Below the pieces are notes generated by a model that searched no databases, had not been told where the DNA came from, and was given only the letters and a program-made list of their open reading frames with translations. Below are positions 46,815-57,725 of a stretch of 64,000 nucleotides of DNA, one piece after another; position 1 is the stretch's first letter, and every line of letters begins with the position of its first letter. A program made the translations under genes and the position numbers. This stretch comes from Pochonia chlamydosporia 170 (lineage: Eukaryota; Ascomycota; Sordariomycetes; Hypocreales; Clavicipitaceae): NCBI RefSeq assembly GCF_001653235.2, contig NW_019154043.1, positions 496,001 to 560,000 on the forward strand. Reading direction: 5' to 3'.

Positions 46815-48311
46815 ATGGCCGACGACCGGTACCGCCAGGACCGTCCTCAACACATTCGCCCTGAGGATCAGGCATCTCAGCTGTCTCGCCACCATCCTTC
46901 CTCAGCAGACGAGCCTCGCGCATCGTCAGACTCGTCTCGGGCCACCATGGCTGCATCTGTTACTCTTCCTTCGATTCACGACCCCCGTTCTAGCGGCTAC
47001 GGTGCACCTCCCCCTTCTGGCGGTCGAGGCTACTCGCATGATCCTCGCTACGCTTCACCAAACGCAGTAAACGGCTATCCACCTCCACCAGGCGGTCAGC
47101 AACCGCCGGCTTCTTACTTACCCCCAATGCAGTCGCAGGATCCGAGAGGCGCCCCCTACCCCCCTCCGGATCACAGGGGCTCTTACTATGATGATCGCAG
47201 AGGACCGCCTCATCCCGATGCCGCCTATGCTCAAGATGCCTATTTCTATCGAGGACCCCCCGGTGCTCCTCCAAATGGATATCCCCGGCCTCATCCTGGA
47301 GCATACGGCCCAGAGTACGCCCAAGCCGGCAACGCGCCTCCCGCAATGGCCCAAGCTGCTCCTCGACAGCGAACTTCCATTGCCTGCAGGTATTGCCGAA
47401 AACGAAAGGTTCGCCTCTCCTCGCCCTTGAGAAAATTGCGCTGCTATCCCTAGTCGGGTCTAAACGCTTATTCACTCTAACTTGTATGCCGATTTGACTG
47501 CTCGCTGACTTGGATGTAGATTCGATGTAGCGGGTATCAGAGTGCTCCCGGTGGAAAATGTCAAAATTGCGCTCGAATGAACCAGGAATGCATCTTCCAG
47601 CCTGTTTCTTCCTCAAGCTCAACAGCATTTATTCCGGTTTCCGCAGTGCCTGGCGGAGTTCCCCCTGGCACCCAGCTTTTTGGAGCATATGGCCAACCTT
47701 TGGCTCCCAACTCCGTACCGCCTTCTCATCATTATGCGGCTGCTGGCGGCCCGCCTCCAGGCGCCGCCACCGCCGGCAACTACTACCAGCCAATGCAGTC
47801 GCCAACTGATTCTTACTCGTCATACGGAGGAGACCCGAGAGGGGACGATCAAATAGCTGGCCGACGACGCCGTCGCACGCCCGAGGAGCAGGAAGAAGGA
47901 TATCGCCTTCCTCCACCACGAAACACTTTGCCCGACGAGGACCTTCGTAGAAGGTCACCTGCCGAGGCATCAAGCAACGGCAGTCCCGGCGGGCTTGGGC
48001 ACCTCCCATATCAGAGCGCGGGTGCAAGACAGAGTCCTCGAAATCCCTCTTTGCCACACGCACCTACCAGCGCGAGCCACGGACCTGGTGCAACTGGCGG
48101 CCGCTCGCCCGGAGGACAAAACGGCTCAAGCGGAGCCTCAACGCCATCGCAGGCTCAGCGCCAGCCTCAGCAGGCGTCTTCCTCGGTGATGAGCCTGAGC
48201 AATCTTGTTGACAAGACCGACATTGACAAAGGAATGATTGACCGGCTAAACAGGCCTCGGGATATCAAGGGCTCGCCACCCACAGGACCGCGACCAGACA
48301 CGACCCGTTGA
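46815..48311 (+). CDS. Zn2Cys6 binuclear-cluster transcription regulator
   Basis: Two exons, 46815-47408 and 47520-48311, joined over a 111-nt intron (donor GTTCGC, branch CTGACTT, acceptor TGTAG), give 461 residues. The start is the first ATG in over 1.3 kb. The N-terminal 185 residues are Pro/Gly/Tyr-rich and disordered. The zinc cluster is complete and split by the intron: Cys191-x2-Cys194-x6-Cys201-x10-Cys212-x2-Cys215-x6-Cys222, with the basic RKRKIR between the second and third Cys. Beyond it the chain is again low-complexity, with no fungal-specific middle homology region, and it ends with a conserved-looking SVMSLSNLVDKTDIDKGM helix. It is thus a short, MHR-less cluster protein similar in layout to proteins annotated RegA in Aspergillus (weak recall). 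Nuclear DNA binding to CGG-type sites is expected. Its isolation in a gene-poor stretch and long leader suggest a tightly regulated gene. Confidence 0.85.
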
Positions 48312-48762
48312 AATCACTCAGAGCGACCGGTTTGCAGGACAAGAGGAAAAAGGGGGCAGGTTTTCCTTTGGGACTCGATGCATATCGACGGGTAAATGGG
48401 GATTGCTTGCGGTCAACAGCAGACTAGGGGGCGGTTTCTTTGTCAAGGAAAAGGATGGAAATGTGCAAGGAGACTATGAAGATTTGGTTGACACTGCCGG
48501 ACAGTTGGTCAATTCGAGCGCACGCTTTTTATGTTCCCACTTGGCTGTACCGACCAGCCGTTTGGCGAACCCGGCTATTCATCTCGTTGACGAGATTCTA
48601 TGACCGTGCACATCAAATACACGACTTTGGCGAACAAACTCTGGGAGGGTGGTTTTGCAACGATACAAGGTCGGCGGAACCCAATTTAGAACAACCATTG
48701 GTTTGGCAACAAACACTTTGACTTTGGCGCGAAGATTCTATTTTGCCTGCTTCTTTGTTTCA

Positions 48763-48779
48763 TTTTTTTTTTTTTTTTT
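48763..48779. repeat. 17-nt poly(T) run
   Basis: Uninterrupted T run 450 bp past the stop of the zinc-cluster gene, likely in its 3' flank. Confidence 0.85.
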
Positions 48780-50857
48780 GATCTTTTCTGTCTCCCTCCT
48801 TATTCGGCTCTCAAGTTGCAGTCTAGTTTTTTCCCCCCCTCTTTGCCTGTTACAATTCACCTCTGAAGGCACCTGCAAACTGGCGCGGTTTTAGGCCTTG
48901 TCGCCGGCGTTGATATAGGTTGAGTTGGTTTGGGATTTGTCTTTTCCCTGCTGCGTTTGACCAGTCAATTGGGGCAAGGGTTCTCTTTAGTGGCTTGATT
49001 GCTGTTTCTGCATATGTTGTAATGGTTCGGGTTGGTTCTATTCTATTTATCTTCCTTGTCCTCTATTCCATTTCTCATGTTACTAAGAAGACGGATATGC
49101 CTCACGGCACCAAACGTTTTGGTTTTTTTGTTCATTTTGACACCTTCTTTTCTTCGATCCCCCCTTTTTTTGTTGCGGCTGGCTCGATTACAATGTCTAC
49201 TGAAAAAAGTCAAACGGAGAACTGGTTGGTCTTGTTTTATCTACAGACAGTTAAGAGTACCTCGTCGCGCAAGCGACATACGCATGTGCTCGCTGGTGTT
49301 CTGTCGGCGCGTGGATGGACATTGACTCCAAATGTCTCGGAACAGGACACCCGAATATTTACGTCTTAGCAATACAGAATGCTAATTCAATGAGTTAAAG
49401 AAACTTTACTCGCCTCGATTCATCACCACCTGTGCTTGTCAAAACATTTTGATATACATCTGACATCTAATCTTAACAAACCCTATTCGACTTGGTGGGG
49501 AGCGAAACCATCGCGACAGTGTTGTTCTACTGGGGTCACATTCGTCGGGTATTGGCTTGATATGACAACCAGCATGGAAGAATGCGACCCCCTCGGGGAC
49601 CCAACCGAGCGAGCCCACACACATCTGAAGGGTAACAGATCCCCGCACCAACCTTTCCGGGTGGATTATTAAAAAGCATGACATGGTGAATCTGGTGCCG
49701 GCGATTTGTGGTTTCTAATTTACTAGACACAGATGAAGTGAGACGGCCCAAAGAGGAGGCATTGGCCACAATTCACAGGCAACCTCCATGTCATGGGGCA
49801 ACGATGACCAACACATGAGATACTCCCGTCAACGAGCCCCCTTTCTCTTGAGGCGGCGATTCGTCGGTGGGTAATATAATGTGCGGAGCCCACATGGCAT
49901 GGCTGATAACCAGCAAGAGTGGAGAGGGTTTTGACCCGTGTCACGAGGTAGAGACAGCCAACACAGCGTACGGAGCACGGAGTGCGGTATACGGAGACAA
50001 TCAGTTGGCGAGTTGGGTTGGGTTGAGCTGAGCAAATTTGAATATGGCACCCAGCAGGCTACCGGGGACGAGAGGACCTGATCCTGGCAATTTTTCAAGT
50101 CAAGTTGATTGCCCCAGTCTCGTCCACCCACTCAAGGCTGTGAAGAGCGTCGGACACTAACCAGCATGGGGCCGGTGACATTGAGTTGTGCGAGCGCCAC
50201 GTCAACAGAGACGTCTGTGGCTGTCCGTGGCCCATTCTTCTGTGGGAGATGGGCAATTGCAGCCTGGTCTGACTATCTCAAGCAGTTCTTGTGCCCAATT
50301 TTGTCACTTGTTGCAACGAGTGGGAACCAACTACAGCATAGGTTTGAAGGCTTTCTCAAATGTCGTCCTCTGGAGAACCAAGCACAGGGAGTTGAATGGC
50401 TAACAGACAGCAAGGACAGACTTTTTTTTTTGAAATCCACGGTTCTCTACAAAGCAGATACAAAGTACATGCCTATTCCAACTCACGCGAAGGTGGGCAA
50501 AATAGGGGAACTACATTGGCAATTACTGTTCCAGATAAATTAGGAGCGCAGGCTGACCCCGCGAAGCCAAGAAAATGGTGAAGAAGAAGGAAACTATAAC
50601 GAAGATCCGTGCAAGAACGCAATGGCGAGATATCAGGACAACGATTTGAGACTCAACGGCTCGACACCAGGCTTCCTTCGGCCCCTGGTGTGTGATTCGT
50701 TGGTCCTGAATATGTCTGGTGTATTTTAGGCAGCGGTGCTAGCGAAAGCACAAACCGACTTGACAAAGAGCAAGAGAAACCAACAGAAGAGAAGAGCCTC
50801 GCCGCCGCAACTTAGCGCTCACATACTTCGCGGGAGTTCAAGCAGGCAGACTTGGTT

Positions 50858-50883
50858 GGGGTTGGGGTTGGGCTCGGGAGGGG
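50858..50883 (+). other. G-quadruplex consensus motif
   Basis: Five G-runs of three to four separated by loops of 1-3 nt (GGGG-TT-GGGG-TT-GGG-CTC-GGG-A-GGGG) on the plus strand. It meets the standard G3+N1-7 pattern with short loops, which usually means a stable fold. Confidence 0.7.
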
Positions 50884-51750
50884 AGCGGTACGACGCGGGC
50901 AAAAGTGCAGAGGGACAAGGAGGGTGGTGGTCAATCTCCAATTTTGCCCTCTTTTTGCCTCATGTATTGATACTGTAATAGTACTGCATGTGCATGTACT
51001 GTACAGTACTGTGTCCTTCCTGTTCCGCTTGCTGCGAGTTGGCGCGACGGGCCTTTGCTCCCGTCCGCTGGAACTGGCAAAAGCCCACTTTGCCCAGTCC
51101 AGTTCCAGTTCAAGAAAAAAAGGGGACCATTTGGCCGTTTGCCTGTCTGTATGCGCACGACTTGGTGAGGAGGACGAGTTCCGAGTCGTGGTTGGCTACC
51201 AGCTGCGGAGCCTGGCTTGTCCGTGTACTGGGATAAAAGGGGGTTTGGAGGCGGTAAAGTTTGAAGGTAGACTGGGATGATGAGTGGACTTTTGGACGAG
51301 GGCAGACGGAACTGGAGGGGCGTGTATGAGACTTGGACTTTGTATGGAACTTGGGACTTGGGAGGACGATGAAAGTGGCGATGGATGGAAGGGAAGGGGG
51401 CTAGATGAACTTGTCTTTTTCCGGCGATGTACAGTATATGTATGTCCACTGCTGGCTTGGCTTCGTCGGGCTGTGTGCTTACAAGTACAAGGTACAATGA
51501 CAATGTAGCCAGATTGCGTGACGTCCTCTACTGACTTTAGGGAACGGACAGTTTAGGGCTCCACGGAAATCAAAACCGTTGATGGGAGAACAAGTCATGT
51601 AGTCCAGCACGAGTCGTGAGGTCAAAGTGAGCAGAGCCTCAAGTTCCAGCTCAGGAGGTGTTCAAGTCGAGCACGACTGTGGCGCTCGTGGCAACACATT
51701 GTAGCCTGGGCTGTAAGTACAAACACCATGAACAATAAGGTAGTCATGTT

Positions 51751-51785
51751 GTACAGTAAGTACAGTACAGTACAGTACAGCACAG
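51751..51785. repeat. GTACA pentamer repeat
   Basis: Six GTACA-like units in a row. A related palindromic GTACTGTACAGTAC lies at about 50997-51010. Confidence 0.75.
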
Positions 51786-54700
51786 TTTCAAACCAAGAAC
51801 GAGAAGCGTTAGCATATGCGTACTGTATGCCCTGCATTGACTCTAAAATCAAAAGAAACGAGATAAACGCCGCCATGTCATCTGCATCCCGTGACACGGA
51901 TATTTTGTCTCACCCGCAAGCCCTTTGTGCCCCAGAGCAGATTGCCGAGAGCGGACTCTGACTCTAGACTCCGTACACACGCAAAATCATTGAACGGTTT
52001 CGGAGTGGGAAATAAGTGAGACACCATCCCCCCCATCGGGCGTGTTCCTGCATAGCGGAGGTGGCGAAATGCAGGACATACGCAGGTACGGGTCAGCAGA
52101 CGGCTTTTTCAACTCAACGGGTTTTTTGTCTAGTGTTTTTTTTCAATTCGGTAACTACGGGTAGCTCAGGATTGCGTGTCTGGACGAGGCTGATGGAGTT
52201 TGGGGGGGTCACGCGGCTCACAACTTGGTGTTGTGGGTGTGCATGGCAAAAGCTTAATGTATACGGTACGTTTAGGTCCAGAGCATACTTACGTCAAGGA
52301 CACTTGTTTTCCACTGGGGAGAAGGGCCAGCTAGCCTCACCTCGTGGCACGGCTCGTGTGAAAAAAAAAAAACCGGCATCTTCCACTTTTTGGTTCTTGG
52401 GGGCGTGTTCGTTACGAAAGGGGGGACGCTACTGTCTTTTTGGAATCCAATCGGTCGTGGTGGTTAGGGTCTGGGTGGATGTGGAATGGGGGTGTGATGG
52501 GACTGGAATGCTGTCATGTCTCACGGGCGGTTGAGTACCGATGGGGAGGGAATTATGATGATTTGGTGAGTTGTGGACTGACGAGCGCAAATTTTTTGAA
52601 ACTTGGGGGTCGTGGGAGGTTCTGGGTATCCATTGTGATGATGAGAATCCTTGAGAATCCACAGCTTCCTGGTGGTGACATCTCGCCCACTTGGTTGAGC
52701 GGGATTTTTGATAACCTCGTACTTGGGTACTGGACGGTCTGATGGATGTACGTTGTACGAGGAGAACAATCCATCCGGGCCGGGCGGAAGGGGGACGGCT
52801 CGACGCAGCGTTTGGAAAGGAACCGTTGTACTTTGGACGTTGGTTACAGACACGCCTGTGGATTTGGGCTAGAACGGAGTGAGTGCTGAGGTGGCTCGAA
52901 TTATAGGGGATGAGGGTGATGTTTTAGTTGTTCAGGGGGTGAGTTCCATGATAAAGGTGGAAGCTGCTTGCAGCGATGGACATGAATACACCGTAAATTA
53001 CAACTAGCACAAGTAGGGTTCATAAAATCCGGACGTATATCAAAGTTGGGTGTCGCCGGAAACGGCCATGGTGTAAACTCTGTTCACCAACTCTACGCAA
53101 CTGTTCTACAAGCCTACGGACTATTTGATTCATTTGGCCATTCGGGATGGTGGCTTTGCCGTGATATTGAAGTTACTGATTTTGTAGTCACATCCGCGGC
53201 TGGAGTGGGAGCTGATCGTCCCGAGTGTAACACTATCTGAACGGCGGAGTTTGGCTGTGTGTTTGACGCCACGCTGGCTGATGGGTGTAGATCTTGGTTT
53301 GAGGGTTGACTTGTTCTGTATACTTGTACAGTAGTTGATTGGGATATAGGGGGTGCTTCTGATATGGGAATCAGGGTGACTGCGTGAGTGTGGAACTTGC
53401 GATTTGAAACCATGTTTACACTCGATGTGAAGCTTTTCAACTCGCTGGCAGCTCGTGGACTGTCCAAAAGAGTGATTGTGGTGATGGAGTTGGGAATACA
53501 GGGCACTCGTGGTAGGAACCAACTGCCGAGTCTCAACTCCCCGCTAACCAACAGCTGAACAGAAAGGTTAGTTGGTGAACGATTCCAGGCCAATGGATTT
53601 CCGGCGGTTCGTCATCGGGAGCGTCGTATCACAACGTGGTAGCCGGTGTGCTGGGCAGTGAATATACTTTGTGGCACCGTTCCGTTAGGCGCCACTGGCA
53701 CTAACGTTGCTGGATGGTTGCTGCCGTTGATCTAACGGCTGGTGGTGGGCTGCTGAATTGGCAATTGGTATTGTGTACTTGGTGTCTTGTCTTATTGTGC
53801 GTTGTTGCTCGCACGGGATGTAGGTTGGATGGAAGATGGATTGTGGGATCAGGATGAGTTTGGTATTGCGGTGGTTTATACGGAACATTCTTATTGACTG
53901 CTGTAATTTAATGAAGTACATGATTTTGGTGGTTAAGAAAATATGTCGAAATGGTTCCTAAAATCGGCATACATGTTGTTGACGGTTTGACATATGTGAC
54001 CATGATGAAGGCGCTATCCACAACACATCGACAGATCCTGACAACCGTATGAGGTGAATAGACATTCGGTTTATTTGGCCCCTGGGTCCTTTTTGAGTCA
54101 GTATTACCTGCCTGTTAAGTCAATCTTAGTTTAACGTTGGCTCATTACCCTTTGCCAGCACCATACTTGGCAGGAGACCACGGCTACCAACGTACACCCT
54201 CTTGATACCTTGTGCAACACCAAGAGCAGTTTTTGAGCCTCCCTATAGTCAGTATTTCTGGAAGCTAACAATAAAAGCCGTTTATACCTATTTTCTGTAT
54301 TCACAAGAATAATTTCAATCCTTCAACCGACACTATGCCGTGCTGCTGCGGGACTTCCTATTTCCAAGGCATTTGCATACTGAAGAATTGATACTCTATA
54401 AGTTTATTGCGTCTCTCTACATGTCAAACTTGCTCCAGCAACTGTCTTGCTGTCCATTGTTAGGATATGGAACCTAACAACTACCGCATGGCACAACAAT
54501 GTTCACAAGGCAGAGACTTGCATAGAACAAACACGTAACCAGAGATAAAGTCTGTTGTCACTTAAAGACAGAGTGGTTTGCGTATACTCCGTTCTGTAGT
54601 TCACGCTAACTGTATTCTGTTCCTGGGAAACTCTCCCTACCAGACTCGGAGGATACTAACGATAGATATAACCTGTGTAATGTACAGCTCAAGTCACACT

Positions 54701-56062
54701 TTAACTTTACCTTTCGAGCCGTCACATGTTCTTATTCGATTATACTCCTCACTACGGTGCCTGTGCGGTCGAGTTTAGCGTGAGTTCCTGTACGTCGAAA
54801 AGTCGACACTGTCAACCACAAGTTAGCATCACTACCCTGCCTACCACTCCCAGGCTAGCCCTAGCACAACCAGCCAAGACAAGCACATGTGTCTCGGCAA
54901 TTCATATTCATTTCACGTTCCTATAGTCGCAATGTGGCATTCTGCTGCATGTGCGAGGGAACCGAGCGCAGACCATACGAATCGTCGATTCAGTACATCT
55001 CAACCGATACACCAACTTACTTGCCTTGGCTGAGAATTTCGTACCCTTTGTGCAAGTGAAGTATACCTCATATAGCTTTCGTCAAAGAGTCGCAAAATCA
55101 AACATCAATTGTTTGATATTCGCCACCATATAAGCAAGTTTTAACATCTTCTCTTCACCCCAGCACAAAAAGTGCAACGATATTATATCAAAGTAATTCA
55201 ACTGACCAAGCACAGTCAAACTCTGTATAAACACCTACAAACTATCAAAATCAAATATTATCACACAAACACGCCATAATCTCTCGATACGTAAGCGCCC
55301 AACCACCCACGCTTCTACTATCCCTACTAACAACAACCAGACGAATACACATGTACCGTTCCTACAAGAAGTAAACTCCACTCAGATATCCCCGAAACAA
55401 ATATGTAAACAATCTTCATCAAGCCCTACGACCCACAGCGGGGAGGCGCGGCCTCATCCGCGAAAATAATCCAGCAAAATAAATAGGGAGGCTGGGGAGC
55501 CCGTCCGTCCCACAGGAGATTGCGGCTCCATCCGTTCGCCTACGTCCAGCCCCTGCAGTAAGCAATCCTTGGTCAGGGATATCGTTTACATGGGGTGAGG
55601 GTAGCCAATGTCAGACAGGGAGGGTAGGAAGAGGCAGGGAAGGGAAGCGGCCTGGTGCTGGAGTCTGAAGTGGTGGAACGATGTGCCAAGTGGCACAACA
55701 GGCTTCTAGTCTGTTCTTTTGCTACTGCATGGGCGGTGGACTACGGACATTACGCAGTCTATGCGGCCCAATTTGCATCCGGATGCTTTTCACAAAGATG
55801 GACACAGCATATGCGGTTGCGGGCGTGTAAGTAGCACCGCTGGAAGTCGTCACGAAAGGTGAACCACGGCATGCACAGTACCAATGAGTTACGGATTCAA
55901 GTAAATTTCCCGTACTTTAGTCTTAAAATTGAAAGCCCAACCGCTGCAACGCCATGTCGGGTATATCCGCTCAATATCAAGTTCATAAAATTGGCCGTCA
56001 GTTCATCCCTCTCATATCGATCCCGAACTCAACACATTGGGCTCCTGATTATAGTGTCACGG

Positions 56063-57725
56063 TTATAATTGCGACGACGAAACATACTGCGATCCGTCGT
56101 GACACTCCTCCTCGGCAACAAAATATTGACCTGTCCTCTTTCTCTCCAGGACGAAACACCGCTCTGCAAAGATTCCCCGTGCATTCTTCCTTTTCCACTC
56201 TGAACCCATTCTTCGCAACATGACCCGTCGCCATCCTCCGACATTGATCGTAATGCTCTTCCAGGGCAGATCTGGGTTGCTTCTTTCTCGTAATCGTACC
56301 AGGCAGGAGAATGTCTGCATTGCTGCATCGTAGTCTCTGTCTCGAGAGAAATCGTCTGTTTCCGTTGCACGTACAAGAGTCTGTACATGGAGAATGAGAG
56401 TCTGAAGCATCGGGAACGAGGCTATGCCCTGTAGAAACTCTGGTGGACAACAGAGTGCAATATCCATGTCCAACTCCAGTGTATGCACGAAAGGCAACCC
56501 TCTTCCTAGAGCTGTAACATGCTCAGGTTTAAGGGTAGGGCATTTGTCGTCGTCGTGTCGGAATCCAACGTGATCTCGGAATCGAAGCTCTCGCAGAGAA
56601 CCGCCATGTTGCAGTATGGAGTCTATAGGGAACAGATCAGTATGGCAGGTTAAATCCAAGACTTCCAATGCTCTTATGTAGTTTCTGACGAGTAAGTAGA
56701 GTCCATGAGTAGCGTCTTCTCGCCTATCAGGCGCGTGTGCTAAACTGTCGTGGACTTGCAATTTCGTCAAGTTGCACATGTCGTCAGGACATATGGAACT
56801 CAGAAAGTTAAATACAGGCACCGAAATAAGGACGAGCGATCTCAACCTGGTCATGTTCCAATGCCTCTCTACTTCTTCTGTCGAGTGTACCCAGTCGTAA
56901 GACTTGAGCACCAGTGTACACATGGGCGGAAGGCACTCCCCTGCTCGGAACGCGAAGTTTGTCCCTCGACCCAGGTCTTCATATTGCAGTGTCTCCAACG
57001 ACGGACACTGCACCAAGAGACGCCTCAGCGAATCTACTTTTGTCGTCAATGGCGGCGTTGGTCTGGCCAGTTTCAACGACACGAGTTGTCTTGCGAACCT
57101 GGGGTCAAGGAACGACTCAAGAAGATCGTTTTGAGAGCCTCCTAAAGGCAAATTCTCTATCTCGATTCTTGTTTTCCGACTACGCAGCTGATCGTAATCA
57201 AGAATGTCAGACACCGGCCAAATTCTGGCACCGTGGCTATCATCCTGCACGTATCGTAACCTGTGCTTGAGGGTTAGAATTTCATCTCAAATCCTAATTC
57301 TACATATTGCAACAGGCGAATTGACTGAGACTTACGTGACGGATGACAATCGAGTTATGCCAGACAGAATTCTCCTTATACCAGTTGGCATCAGGTTATT
57401 ACGGATGACAACATGGTTTGTATATGAGGAAATGTGCTCGAGTGCCTTGGAGAATCGCATTTGCGCATCTGGGTGAACAATCAGCTCGTTCAGCGCCACC
57501 CGTCTATAAGCGATGGGAGTTGCTATGGCGTTGAAAATCCGGCAAACAGATCGGACGATGAATATTGATTTTGCATCTAGATATTGGACCTTGATACGTG
57601 AGTATCGATTAGCTTGGGATTCTACCCACAGTGTCCTTGATTTGCACAAGAACGCATACAGTGCAGTATGTAGCTCTTACCTGTTCTAGAACCGACATCA
57701 AGAGCTCTGAGCTCAGTCTCTGCAT
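56063..57725 (-). CDS. F-box protein with leucine-rich C-terminal region
   Basis: Three exons (57725-57681, 57589-57336, 57260-56063; introns 91 and 75 nt) give 498 residues. Start is set at MQRLSSELLMSVLEQ, which opens the F-box directly; the frame stays open upstream to an ATG at 57959, so a longer N-terminus is possible. The F-box spans residues 1 to about 45 (LSSELLMSVLEQVQYLDAKS, SVCRIFNAIATPIAYRRV). The rest contains irregular leucine-rich segments (QLVSLKLARPTPPLTTKVDS, LRSLVLISVPVFNFLSS, LRELRFRDHVGF, TLELDMDIAL), typical of fungal F-box/LRR-like proteins. Family knowledge gives a role as SCF ubiquitin-ligase substrate receptor; the target is unknown. These genes are numerous and fast-evolving in filamentous fungi, which fits its place beside gene-poor sequence. 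Confidence 0.8.

Larger units (their letters stand above)
48312..56062. other. 7.75-kb gene-poor region downstream of the zinc-cluster gene
   Basis: No gene can be supported. The first kilobase is T-rich and includes a 17-T run at 48763-48779, fitting a long 3' untranslated region. Frames such as plus 48920-49369, minus 50931-51503 and plus 52016-52534 look random. A G-quadruplex-like motif at 50858-50883 and GTACA repeats at 51751-51785 are the only marked structures. Confidence 0.5.

Noticed and set aside
50931..51503. 190-codon minus-strand frame downstream of the regulator
   Set aside because: Low-complexity, no family resemblance; overlaps simple repeats.
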